Both the position numbers and the translations under genes were made by a program. Shown one piece after another: positions 11,746 to 27,049 of a stretch of DNA of 64,000 nucleotides. The notes below the pieces were generated by a model, which made no database searches, was not told the origin of the DNA, and worked only from the letters and a program-made list of their open reading frames with translations. Each line of letters opens with the position of its first letter. Position 1 is the first letter of the stretch. The stretch comes from Rotaria socialis (Eukaryota; Rotifera; Eurotatoria; Philodinida; Philodinidae), in contig CAJNYU010002647.1 of assembly GCA_905331475.1 (NCBI GenBank), positions 123,443 to 187,442 on the forward strand. The letters run 5' to 3'.

Positions 11746-12437
11746 ATGAGCACACAAGCAAAACCGATAACGAAGGATAACAATAATTCTTCTATTTTAT
11801 GTAAGTGATCTGTAATTTGTACAAATATAACTTATTGAAATGCAAATTAATTATTTTGTCTTACAAACAGTTTGTGTTTCATATACGATTTTTTTCTTAA
11901 GTAGCAAACAATAATTGGAAAGTTGATTATTCCAAAGCAAAAAAAGTAGTCTCTCCTAATTATAAAACTGGTCGGCCAGTACCTATTTGTGTAAAATTTC
12001 AACATGAATTCAAATTTTATTTGCAGTAAAACTTTTGTTTCTAGGGTCTTGTTCTTCATGGAACAGCGGGAGGTGGAACGATTGAATGGTTTCTAAATCC
12101 AGCTAGTAAAGTTTCAAGTCATTATGTTGTTGAACAAGATGGTACAGTTACACAAATGGTAAGTGAAACCGATGTAGCTTGGCATGCTGGTGTTGTTTCA
12201 CCTACTTCAATACTTGCTGATAAAGGCAACCCAAATGGTTTTTGTATAGGAATTGAATTTTCACGTAACAAAACTAATGATAATATAATGCCCGATGTAC
12301 AAATATTATCTGGTTTGGATTTAGTCAATGATATTCGTGGTCGTTATCCTCATATTCAGATTTATTTTCATGATGAAATATCAATAGGACGCATCTGTCC
12401 GGGGCCTAATTTTCCTAAAACACTTTTCCGAGCATAA
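11746..12437 (+). CDS. AmpD/phage-type N-acetylmuramoyl-L-alanine amidase
   Basis: Three exons, about 162 aa: 11746-11800, 11950-11990, 12045-12437. Phases join as 1 and 0. The protein is an Amidase_2 domain almost from end to end. SPNYKTGRPVP leads into GLVLHGTAGGG, which carries the first zinc-ligand histidine. HYVVEQDG and VAWHAG follow, and near the C-terminus HDEISIGRICPGPNF carries the second histidine and the cysteine ligand. The enzyme class cleaves the amide bond between N-acetylmuramic acid and L-alanine in peptidoglycan. No signal peptide is visible, so it may act inside the cell or on ingested material. It resembles bacterial/phage AmpD-like enzymes more than animal PGRPs, yet it has two spliceosomal introns, so a domesticated transferred gene is likely. 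AATAAA follows at 12529. Confidence 0.85.
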
Positions 12438-12528
12438 ATAATTACTTTCTGTGACAACTCAAGAGATTAACAATGTTTATTCAATTTCTAGAATTTGAAT
12501 GACCAATTTTTTATAACTATATTTCATG

Positions 12529-12534
12529 AATAAA
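12529..12534 (+). terminator. Poly(A) signal of the amidase gene
   Basis: AATAAA 92 bp after the amidase stop codon, in the right orientation. It is the first such hexamer downstream. Confidence 0.5.
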
Positions 12535-13602
12535 ACCATGTGTGACAATTTTTTTCATCGGACAAAACAGTTCTTTCCTTTATGAACTGTTACGTGCATT
12601 CAACAAATGAATGTACATGTTGTAATTATCAAAAGAAACAGACACGTAACTAGCGGCGACATAGCATGACGTACTCTGCACGTGAAACTTCTTAATGCAA
12701 CGCCTCCTGCCGTCGATGTTAAATTAAGCCTCTGAATACAACGACGGAAAGATGTAACATTAATCATATTATTCATTGTTTTTTCGATAAGAATAACTTA
12801 TATCATCAGCAATGAAATAAAACTCCAAAGAATACTATCAATCATTTTACAAACTAATTATATGTTGATATTACTGGTAAAAACGTCATAGTCAAACATT
12901 CTACAGTTCATCTAAGAGTTATAGTTGATAAAAACCAGACACGAAAAATAAAAAAATAAATTTATCTAAGATGACATGTCGAGAATTATCATCATATTAA
13001 AAATCGGCAATGATGTGTCTTTTTTCTTCATCTTGTTTAAGCTTATTCGTGACGAAAAAAAGACCTTGGAGGAGTCTACGTGGTCTGTCAGAAGACAGAT
13101 TATAAAATGGAAGTTCTACATCAAATCTAATCTAACAATTTCATAAAAGTATTATTATGATTTGTTTATAGAAACAAGCGATGTCTTCTCTACATAACAT
13201 TGAATATATTTATTAGGTTTTCTGTAAAAAATGATTATAAAAGTCTATACAAATCTGCAATTCTATCAATAAAAGAAAGAATTGAATTGCAAGAAATGAA
13301 TACATTCTTATTTGTTTTTTCATGTATATATTCATCAAGACAGACAAAATTCTAAGAAAATTAGCTTCTATAGAAATAAATCACATGAGAATAATGAAAT
13401 TTAATATTGCCAAGAATAATTTTATCTTGTTTTCTTATGACAATCATTTGTTTTTGTTCTTGGGAAATAACTTTTTATTCTCTTTTTTCACAGAGCAAAA
13501 ACATAGAGGAACGACAAACAACAACAACACTTAAAGGATCGTCTTGAATAACGTCTTTAAAAAAAATCGGCTAGATCTGACTTAACTATGGTCGAACCAT
13601 GT
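12535..13602. other. Intergenic sequence, about 1.1 kb
   Basis: No gene is supported. On the minus strand an AATAAA at 13474-13479 lies about 125 bp past the SmD3 stop and is its likely poly(A) signal. Confidence 0.45.
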
Positions 13603-14112
13603 TTAACGATCACCTCGACCACGGCCACCACCCATACCACCACGATCACTGCCTGGTGGTCCACCACCACGGCCACCTGGTTGTCCAACAAATGAATTCA
13701 TGGGTGGTCGACCACGAGCTCCTCGTCCACGAGCAATTTGAGCACGTAAAATAGCTGATTTGCCACGGCCGGCACCACCTTTAACACCACGCATGTTTTT
13801 AAACATTGGTGCATTCTTAAAGGATAAAAAAAGAAATATTATCAATTACACAGTTCTTGACAAAAGCGTTACTCTTACCTTTAACATATCAGGAAAGATC
13901 ATAAATCGAATTTTTGATCCACGAACATAGATATATTCTAATTGTGCTTGTCGTCCATCACGATAGGTAACAGTTACATTTGATAATTGGCAATTCATAT
14001 TATCTTCTGCTTCAATTAGTTTACCGCGATAAACTTCGGATGTAACTGATTCAATCGTTACAACATGACCCTCAGCTTCATGTAAAATTTTAATTGGTAC
14101 TCCAATAGACAT
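13603..14112 (-). CDS. SNRPD3: Small nuclear ribonucleoprotein Sm D3
   Basis: Two exons, 13879-14112 and 13603-13815, with a 63-bp intron (GTAAGA..TTTAAG) in phase 0, giving 148 aa. Exon 1 is a complete Sm fold. Sm1 covers roughly residues 6-40 ([18 protein letters not shown], then [16 protein letters not shown]). Sm2 covers about 55-75 and includes [11 protein letters not shown]. Exon 2 encodes the Arg/Gly-rich tail ([17 protein letters not shown]), a target for symmetric dimethylarginine in this family. The protein is a core ring subunit of the U1, U2, U4 and U5 snRNPs and acts in pre-mRNA splicing. It is slightly longer than the ~126 aa human protein because of a longer glycine-rich tail. 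Confidence 0.96.
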
Positions 14113-14347
14113 TTTCGGTTATTAACAAAACTTGACTCGGATTGATTATCTAAAACCAAAATAAAAAATTTTCCACTAATTTCTAGCTGCTTTTGCAATA
14201 CTTCTTGCCTTTTTAATTGACAAAGAACTACGACGAATAGTGCATCGTACAGTTGATTGCTCGATTTAAATGTAATAAAAATAGAGTCCCGTTGAAGATG
14301 TCGTTAGTGTATGAATATCTATCTATATATAAAATATAGTTCACTTA

Positions 14348-14965
14348 CGAGGGAAGGTTTTCAAGTGATTCCAACCATTCGGGTTCGTATTGTGCTCATA
14401 AGTAGGACCCAGTGAGACTAGAAAAAGCCTAAAAGATTTCATGCCATTAGGCGTTTCTTTCAAAGTTATGACCTTTTTACTGAATTCTCGACCTTGGACA
14501 AGGAATTTATAGAAAAAGTGAATGCAGGAATTTCGAACTGAAATTTTTCTTAACAATAGGTCTCATCGATGCTAGAATGTTCCAAAAGTTTCAGTGAAAA
14601 CGGATGCATCATTCTCCAGATATTGAATATGGATGAAAACGGCCATTTTCCAAAAAAATGTCGTAAAATTGACTTCTCTTCAATATTCAATATTTGGAGA
14701 ATGATGCATCCGTTTTCACTGAAACTTTTAGAACCTTCTAACATCGATGAGACCTATTGTTAAGAAAAATTTCAGTTCGAAATTCCTGCATTCACTTTTT
14801 CTATAAATTCCTTGTCCAAGGTCGAGAATTCAGTAAAAAGGTCATAACTTTGAAAGAAACGCCTAATGGCATGAAATCTTTTAGCCTTTTTCTAGTCTTA
14901 CTGGGTCCTACTTATAAGCACAATATGAACCCGAATGGTTGGTATCACTTGGAGACCTTCCCTCG
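14348..14965. mobile_element. Foldback element with ~290-bp inverted arms
   Basis: A 618-bp near-palindrome. The arms (about 14348-14640 and 14665-14965) are nearly identical in inverse orientation, with a centre of only some tens of bases. The ends are CGAGGGAAGG and CCTTCCCTCG, flanked by TTA on both sides (14345-14347 and 14966-14968). A 3-bp TTA duplication would fit PIF/Harbinger-type non-autonomous elements, but three bases can match by chance. The mirrored open frames inside are a result of the symmetry and are not genes. The transcript would form a long hairpin. It lies about 230 bp upstream of the SmD3 start codon. Confidence 0.85.
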
Positions 14966-14968
14966 TTA

Positions 14969-16288
14969 GATAATCAATCAGCTGAAATAGGATCTTTTTA
15001 TCGATGTAATAAAAAGCTCTTAAGCACTTTGCTACTTTCATCATCAAAGGATTATATGACACATACACATTGCTATAGCAAGCACATACTTCATTTTTCG
15101 AAAGAAATTTAACCATTAAATTTACTTCAATCACATTGTTTCATTTTATATTTGTCCGATAGATAAATAATATGCGTGTTAAAGATTACACGTGGGAGGA
15201 GCAAATTTAGTTCGACACAAAACAAATCTCTTGATTGCCAGATTACTCATGTAATTAGGCTTTTACAAGATCTTTTGACATAATAAATATGATCCTATTT
15301 ATCAAAAAATTATAAGGGTAATTATAAAATGCCATTTTGGAAGATAGTTTCTTTTTTTTTCAATTAATGAATAGTTTAAAGTAAATTAATTGATTTTCGT
15401 TGGAAATAAAAGATCAGTATTCAATGATTTATCATTTGATGCCATATCTTCTTCCCTGTAGGGCGTGCACGTGGAAAATGATCGATACAAATATTTACGT
15501 TTCTTCTTTGTTCTATATGGGATAACTAAATAATTGCCTATATGTATTTTTGATTAATTTCAAAGAGATAATTTAGTTTCTCATTAAATATTCTCCCAAA
15601 TGTCTATCATTTGATTTCATATTGATACTGCCGATACATGCTAGATTAGTTAGTATTCTACAAATTGGAAAATTTGTAGAGTAAGAGTCAGTAGAGAAAG
15701 ATATTTCTATATAAACTTAGTAAAATTAATATTCGTTATTTGCTAGTTAATTTCTTGTTATTTTTACTTTCACTAGTGCCAATCTCTAATGGATGAATAC
15801 GTAAAATATAATTGATGTACAGACAGTAAATGCCATTAAGAAAAGAAGGAATTTCAGAAAAACGCCAGATTTTCTTTTCATCAGTGTATAGCTACATCCG
15901 ACGCGTTTGCATATTTCTCAATGAATTTACATTAGAATATAGGTCTAAAATTTACGTGATCAGTGCGCTAGTCGAATACTTGCAATATAGTATAGAATAT
16001 TAGGTTCAAAAGTGAAAATATTAAAAAAGCAAATCGACACATGACGATGTATCGTTTATTTTGACCTACATGTATTAATATAGATATATTCGGGAATATT
16101 TCAATAATTTAGCATAATTAGTGAAATTTTTTATCCTTACACTAGGATTGATAATTCCGAACATTTATTTTATTGATAAACACTAGTATACTGTACTAAC
16201 TGTTTTCATCAACACATTAATTATAGTTTAAGTAAAAAGCAACAGTACATCTACTAAACTGTTTAATGATAAATATTTTAAAAGTACA
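14969..16288. other. Intergenic sequence, 1.3 kb
   Basis: AT-rich, stop-dense in all frames, with no repeat or gene that could be supported. Confidence 0.5.
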
Positions 16289-16522
16289 TTATAATTCATT
16301 GTTGTTCAGTTGTGAAGGAATTTGCAATGTTGGTTGCTGCTGCAGAGTAATTACTTTTTCTTCACCAATAAGGAGTTTTTTCTTAACATATGTAGTTGTC
16401 CTACGAAATGTTGCTGATAGTTTTAGACCTGGTAACCGAACTCTAAGTGGATGTATTGCATTGATAACTATGAATAAACATAAGATGGACAAAAATAATG
16501 ATGAATTTTTCACACGCAGCAT
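16289..16522 (-). CDS. Candidate small secreted protein
   Basis: A 77-aa open frame that begins MLRVKNSSLFLSILCLFIVI, a basic start followed by a long hydrophobic core, as in a signal peptide, with a likely cleavage point after INA near residue 22. The mature part is basic and carries possible prohormone-type sites (RR near residue 41 and KKK near residue 48). No cysteine occurs after the signal, so it is not a disulfide-rich peptide. No homologue is recognised. The frame has no visible introns, and a comparable open frame exists on the opposite strand, so chance cannot be excluded. Confidence 0.35.
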   Translation of the reverse strand: MLRVKNSSLFLSILCLFIVINAIHPLRVRLPGLKLSATFRRTTTYVKKKLLIGEEKVITLQQQPTLQIPSQLNNNEL

Positions 16523-17112
16523 GATTTTAAAATAGTCAAATTCTATATTGATTATACAGGCAAATCATATTTGTTTTCACTCTTTATATACATAGGGTTT
16601 AACATGCATCCTATGCATAAGAAAAAGAAAAAATAACTTTTTATTGTACATTAACGAATCATAGTTTGCCGTATTTGTCGCTTGTTTACGTGTAAGTAAA
16701 CCTTTGTTTTCGTCATCTACGCAGACGAATTCGACAGCTAAAAATGTGCACACATAACTGCACTCCCATTGTTCTATGCGCATATACAATGTACTTTTTT
16801 TGCATCCTACGTAATAATACATGGCAGAGTAAACTATGTTAGAAATTTCATGAAATGTAAATTTACATGAATAGGTCTAATCCATTATTGAAAACAAAAA
16901 CAAAAAACATATAAACGTTTCAATACAAATGAATTCTAAAATAACTAAAAATACCAAATATATATAGATAATATAGCCTGATTACAGGTAACAATTTGAA
17001 GGAATATCGATTAAAAAGGTACATTTCTTCAGTCTTCGATGGTCTACTTAAATCAATAATAAAATCAACAGTCAAGCACCTGATGATGGTGAATAACTAT
17101 GAGAGATGAACG

Positions 17113-17242
17113 TATATATATATATATATATATACAAATTCAATAATACCTTTTAGTTTATATAACTAGATTACATAGACTTTCGATCGTATTTCGACGA
17201 AGAATAAATAAATAAATAAATATATATATATATATATATATA
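17113..17242. repeat. TA and AATA microsatellites
   Basis: Two TA runs (about 17113-17134 and 17218-17242); the second is preceded by AAATA units. The run lies between the candidate secreted-protein gene and a hAT-like element. Confidence 0.85.
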
Positions 17243-17377
17243 TTTCGCGGAACATCTACATCACGCGAAAGGTAAACTTTGTATAGAGTATTGTTTCGGT
17301 AATAGTAGTGATCTAAGTTACGAACTTTTCGTGTTGATATGCAGCATTTTTACAGTTTCAAGTTCTGTGTATGTACA

Positions 17378-17868
17378 CATTGGCGGGTCAGCGTCTCATA
17401 TGGAGGTGTGGCAATAAAAAATGATCTCGATTTTTTTAGCAGAAACCCATGTTTTTACTGTAATGCATGTATATATACGGATACATATATACGACAGATC
17501 ATTTTTCAGGTGCGACCAGTGGCGACTCAGTTCAGCCCCCAAGAGTGCCGCGAGCATCCAAAAATTGTGGGCGTGTAGGCACCCTATAAAATTGTACTTC
17601 AGGTACAGTGTTGCTAGATCTTCCGGATTTTTGAGGGTTTTGAAACTTTTCTGGATTTCTTTCCGATTTTTTGATGATTTTTTGAGTTTTTTTTTGATTT
17701 TCGACTTCGATATCAGGCAGCACTGGTTGAAACGTTAAACTGCAAACAAGAATACATATTAATATATAAAGTACATTTTCTAAAAGCTCTTTAGGGGGCT
17801 GAGTTCACCCTGGCTTCGTCAGTGGGTGTAGCAATTGCCACCAATTGCCTTGTGGCGGCCCGCCAATG
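17378..17868. mobile_element. hAT-like MITE with 8-bp target duplication
   Basis: A 491-bp element starting CATTGGCGGG and ending CCCGCCAATG. It is flanked by perfect 8-bp copies of TATGTACA at 17370-17377 and 17869-17876. Further inside, ACTCAGTTCAGCCCCC near 17526 is mirrored by GGGGGCTGAGTTCA near 17793, giving a second inverted layer. This could be subterminal repeats or a nested element. It encodes no transposase. The open frames on both strands across it are not conserved proteins. The interior is more GC-rich than its surroundings. Confidence 0.8.
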
Positions 17869-17876
17869 TATGTACA

Positions 17877-18541
17877 CATACATAACACTTAAACGATTAC
17901 ATATGAGTCATACATACTATAGGAATACTAGTTATATGCGCTTGTTTACAAGGATGTGATTCATGTATGATCAAGCATGTTTTTATCTAAAGTATTGAAA
18001 ATTATGTTGTGACGCGTGCCAATATCAAACGTACACCTATACATCATGCGTTGCTCTTTATTTACTCTTCAAAATGACGGATGCTTCATATAACTTGCAT
18101 GACATACATTGGTCGTGCAAAAATATTTTGCAAATGACTACAAGCTTATATACAAACTACGCATAAAGACTCGTGCTTTTTGAAAATTCGAATTTGACTG
18201 TCTAGAATGTTATTAATTTTAATATTTATCAAGCGTAAACGTGGTCGTTTTTCTCTCGTATATTTTTACATCAGTGTCTCTGTCTAAACCAGTTCAATGT
18301 GTTTAAACCAGATTTAGATAAAAACAAAACATCAAACAAAAAAGAAATTAGGGCTTGTCAAAACACAAAAGACAATAAGAGCATCAGAGTATTCCAATGC
18401 ATTCATTAAGGGCATATGGATACTTCTATCTTATGAATAAGCAGATTAGAAAAATGAGAATAAGAATCTAAATATGCATATATAAATAAAATCAAAAACC
18501 AAAAAGAAAGAAAATGGCGAACACCGAGATATTTGATTAAA
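17877..18541. other. Spacer downstream of the MFSD6-like gene
   Basis: AT-rich DNA that should contain the 3' UTR of the minus-strand transporter gene. Nothing else could be supported. Confidence 0.45.
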
Positions 18542-22114
<3,573 letters not shown>

Positions 22115-22615
22115 TATCTATTGATGTATATTTCGTTCGTTAATCAATAATTTCTAGATAAATAAAAAAATTGAAACAAATTATACGTTATTAATCATAT
22201 ACTTCATTGTGTGACGCATCTAGCTCACCCTATAATATCATACACTCATGAGAAAAAAAAGAGAAAAGATTTTAGCTGCATTAAACAGCACTAAGAGCGA
22301 TATGTATCAAATGAGACTCGCTTGAAAGTTAAGCTATTCTTTACAACTACAGCTACCACGGCGATAGCATGATGTTAATTGTGACTCGTTCAACATTTGC
22401 CTCTGATCCAATACAAGCAAGCACAGTTACCATAGAAGGCCTTTCTTTTCTTTCTATATTCAGTTGAACGACAAAAGACGACAGCCTATGGCGGCTATAG
22501 AATACGAAGAAAACACAGAACGTTTGGGGGAAAAGAAAATGATGACAACACGCAACAGAGAATAATGTCGCTTTTCATTATAGTACACTGTTAGTAAGTA
22601 GACAAGCAAGCAGGA
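22115..22615. other. Upstream region of the MFSD6-like gene
   Basis: Likely 5' UTR and promoter of the minus-strand transporter. No specific element could be identified. Confidence 0.4.
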
Positions 22616-22888
22616 AAGTTCGCTCTATACGACGTCGAACCATCTCCGTTTTCTTGATTTTTTCCTTTTTTTGCTTCCTCTTTTATTCTTTTGTATGGCA
22701 ACAATTCAATACTTTGTAAAACGACAAAAAAAGAGTAGCAGAGNAAGTTCGCTCTATACGACGTCGAACCATCTCCGTTTTCTTGATTTTTTCCTTTTTT
22801 TGCTTCCTCTTTTATTCTTTTGTTTGGCAACAATTCATTAATTTGTAAAACGACAAAAAAAGAGTCGCAGAGAGAGAGAGAGAGAGAG
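22616..22888. repeat. 129-bp tandem duplication joined by an N, then GA run
   Basis: Two almost identical units (22616-22743 and 22745-22872) start AAGTTCGCTCTATACGACG and end GCAGAG. They are separated by a single N at 22744. The second copy runs into a GA microsatellite (about 22868-22888). The copies differ at only a few positions. An artefactual join at a filled gap is as likely as a real duplication. Confidence 0.9.
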
Positions 22889-25800
22889 CTAGATCATGCC
22901 AATAACTATTCTCGATGACGGGTGTTATTCTTTTGTCAACTTAGGAGAAAATGAGCTAAAATACATGAGCATTCTAATAGTGAGCACCACTTCGATATAT
23001 TAACACGTGCAAGCCTTAAGACACAAGTGCATAGGCGAAGTTTATGCAAGACGTCTAAGATTTCTATTTGAAGTGACAGATGAGATAGATTCAAATTGGT
23101 AGCTGATTGTTTTTAATGGATATTGGATTTTATGAAAGTGTAGCAAAATCAATAACATTTATGAGTATGAGAGAGAAAGAGAGTTATGGCATGATGAACA
23201 GACAATTTCTTATCGAACTATAGGCATTAATTGACTAGTCCGCTGAGAAAAAACTCGAGAAAAGTATTTAAAGAGCAAACTTGACAGCTTTGTTGACTAT
23301 CTTATTTGTATATAGCAACCGTTAAACGAAAGGAGAAAAATCAATTATTAAATGACAACGCCGAAGCATTGAGTGAATATTTTAGCATATGAAAAATTTC
23401 TCTCCTCATTTAACGATCACTAAATCTATCAATTATATGACTTAACTTCCCGATTCATTTTTTCCTTCAAGCCAAAACAAAAAACATTCCATTCATATTC
23501 GATATACAAAAGGTTCAATTATAAATTTTTCTTTTCTTTCAAGTATACATGTTTCTTGTGGCTTTTTTATTAATTGAACATTCACTTAATACGCTTTCGG
23601 AATTAATAAGTATAGAAACAGTGCTTGAATAATATAGGAAAAAGAAGCTATTTTACGGCAAAGAAAAAAAGTCATTTATTTGGGTGTATTCATTCCATTA
23701 CTTTTAACGGTTATTATACTCATTTTTTCCTTTTCTATAGTTAAACTTACTTAGGAGTTGATTCTCAAGAGAGAGAAAAAGGCAAGTATACAAGTACTCA
23801 ATAAACAAATGGATTCATTATAGGATGCTAGCCATTGAATGAAATCAATTTTATAGGCATTCTAATCAAAAAAGGAACAAATTCTATAAATACAATGCAA
23901 TACAATGACAGAAAGATAAAATAGGAATCTTGACGAGATCATAAATATTTTACTGTCAGAACAAAGCTATTTCGGTTCCGTATAATCGGAAACGAAACCA
24001 GGTGCATCCGGTAAAAACTACTAATTTACTTATCTTTCCAAATACATTCTAGCAAAAAAAAGGATTGCCTAGAAGGGCTATTAAGGTTTCTCTGTTTTCT
24101 TCTTCCTCTTCGTCGTCTTCTTCATCTTATGATTTGTCCTACGAACTATCGCTACACAGTGCACGCATATCTTTAGTCTTATCTGTAAAAATTTTGAGCA
24201 AAAATCTTTGTCCATATTATAAATAAAAAAAAATTGCATCGATAATCTCTTGGGAGATTTTTGATTGATTGAGGAAAACCAGCTGCTTTGGAGATATTGC
24301 TTTGATTCATTCGTCAGTAAGGGAAAAAAGATTTTATATTTATGCATAATTAGATGAATGTCAATTGATGCTGGGCTTATTGTGAACTAAACAAATTGAT
24401 TTTACTGTAATATTATAAATTATATTTCTTTTTACATATTATGGTTAGAGTGTAACTATAGTGATTGATAAATAAACGGAAATTTAGAATGATTGGTTAA
24501 TTTCTTGCCGAGAAAATCACTTCAACAATGGTTTTCCATAAGAGTTTATCGAAACAATCGTATCCATAAAGATCAAATGGATTTTTTCTTACACGAGCAA
24601 CCTCCTGTCTATTTTATTTTTGCAAATGAATTTTAAATTTATGATTTCGATTAAAAAAAGATGCATTTACTTTTTGACTTTTTCATAATGATCTTGTCCA
24701 ATACAGAGTTTACATGTCTTTTAAACGACACTGTTTCTTCTTCTGTAATAGACAAGAGTTATATAATTAAAAAAAAGATTGAAATCGACATTATAACGAG
24801 TACATTAATTAAGACGTAGATATACATTTATTATACTGTTCAATTCAGTAAATATCTTGAAAATTTGGTACCGAATAACTTTTATTCAAAATAAAAAGAT
24901 GCAAAATGACCAGAAATGAGTTCAAATAATCACTCTCAACAAGTTCCTGTTTATCCTTTGACTTTCATTAATAAATCGTAGTGTATATTGTAGTTTTCTT
25001 GCTTGTAGTCATCATTAATAAAAGTCATGACAATGCATAAACAAGTGAGTAACTATTATCGACATCGTGTTTTGATATAGAGACTATTGAATCGACTTTT
25101 ATTTATTGTTGTCTTGCAAAATAGAAACATCGTAAATGAGAGTTTTCGATATGATGGACAGCTGTTCATCATTTGATTTTATACTCCTTCAAGTTTCAGC
25201 AAGCAATTTTCCGACACATTAGACCGTACGTAAAAAATTTACAATACAAAATGCTTCTTGCATGGCCAACTTTGAGTCACGCGCAATTGTTAAACAAATA
25301 CTACTAATGGAATTAGTCAATCATTTCCAATATTAATATAACAGAATAAGCTAATATTGTCATAGTCATGACACAGTCTCAAATTCTTATATGTTAATAG
25401 CATAAGAAAAAAAATGACTGAAGCTCACAACGAAATAATGATAGAAATTGATAATGAAAATAAACGATTTGACGAGAAAATCCTATACCATGTGTTTTTC
25501 TTTCACATTTTCCAAAATAAAAGCCAGATGATTTATTTCAATTATCTGAGTTCGTTTTGAATAGTAGACACGATCGTAATTATGTCAAATAAAATGACTG
25601 AGAAGCCATTCTCATCGTTCTTACAAGAAGAGTATCGTATTAGAATTAGGAATAGTAGAAATTAATAAAACTATTTATACTTTTGTAATAGTATTTCAAT
25701 TAAATCTAGCACTTTGGTATTGTTTTATATTCGAGTTATTTGATGTTTCGATGTTTCTCATTATTTTGGAATTCTTAGAGCTGCTTTATCGAGGTACTAC

Positions 25801-27049
25801 ATATTCTATAACATTGTATGAATCCTTGAATTACTCTCTTATTATAATCTGTATCTCGCATGGGATTCTCCGCATGGATATTTAGTTCATCAGGGTAAAT
25901 GGAAAAATCCTTTCATGTCACCGGAAACACTTTATTACTTTCTTTTGTAAAATGTAAAATAAAGAACCAATGGAATATGGGCACTGCGGGTTGTTCTCAA
26001 ATCTGACATTACTTGACCCGTGCTCACTCCCGTATTTGAATAGAATATGCACAGTTCAGCTAATATTAAATGAAAACTATAGTATATACAAGCGTTTATG
26101 CATAAATAAGTGTTTTCCTTCATAATTTAGAAAGCGTGCATAAAATGAAATTGCATACTTCTTCTCCAGTATTGTCAGCACGTTGATTGTAAAAAAAACG
26201 CCTATTTTCATAATGGAAAAGTATCAAGTTCTAAAATACTTGCAACCATCTAGTTTACATCCCCTGTAGAAAAATGAATTTAATATTAATATAAAACTTT
26301 TTATGAGTGTCTCAAGTTTTATATTAATTCTCCTGAAGTTTTCATCAGTAAATGGAAATACGTTTATCATAAATATTAGCCAACGGAAGCAAATAAACAC
26401 TGCAAGCGATTTGTCGTGACGAAAGTAATAAAATGTTCTGGATGGCGGTAAAAGCAGACCGTTTCTAAATTTTTGTCCTACAAACAATAGTTCAAGTATT
26501 CTATTTTCTGATTTTGTACATTAACAGTCAGGATCGAAAGAAAACCATATGAATTTATTAGCGCTAGGTTTCGTGTATATCTGATAAATCAAAGAGAATA
26601 TTAATATCAGTGAATTAAGAATGTAGAATTTTTTTGATGAAAGAATCCTGAAACCTAATTTTTATTTTCAAATTAGTTACAACTCTTGCTGATCTCAACT
26701 GTAATATATACGAGTGACTTTTTATTATAATTATAATTATTATAATTAGGGTAGATCAGTGAGACTTCAACAGACAAATAGTTTCTTAAAAATGAAAAAC
26801 TTTGTGTGCTTCATCGGTTAAGTTTTGATGTAATTACATCCTATATCATTATTTGTATGTCATGTTCATTGTATTTGTGATATCTTTCAAGCATTTAGAA
26901 TTCTGCTCATGTATCTTTTAGCTCGAAAAGCTTTATATTGAGTCTCACATAATTAAAATTTCTTGGCCGTTCATTATCATGCAAAGTTTGCTAAGCGTGC
27001 TGTACAAAGTGCAATTATCTGAGTAAAATGTTTCCTTTTACATTTAACA
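22889..27049. other. Gene-poor region, about 4.2 kb
   Basis: Searched on both strands for domains, signal peptides and exons with matching splice phases; none is convincing. In particular, no continuation of the sulfate-permease exon at 28790-29167 was found here on the minus strand. Open frames of 60-90 codons (24081-24347, 26224-26487) have no recognisable content. Confidence 0.45.

Noticed and set aside
14341..14969. Two mirrored open frames of about 70 codons
   Set aside because: They are the same sequence read in each arm of the foldback element, not two genes.
17339..17738. Open frames on both strands in the GC-richer block
   Set aside because: They lie inside or across the hAT-like element and match no protein family.
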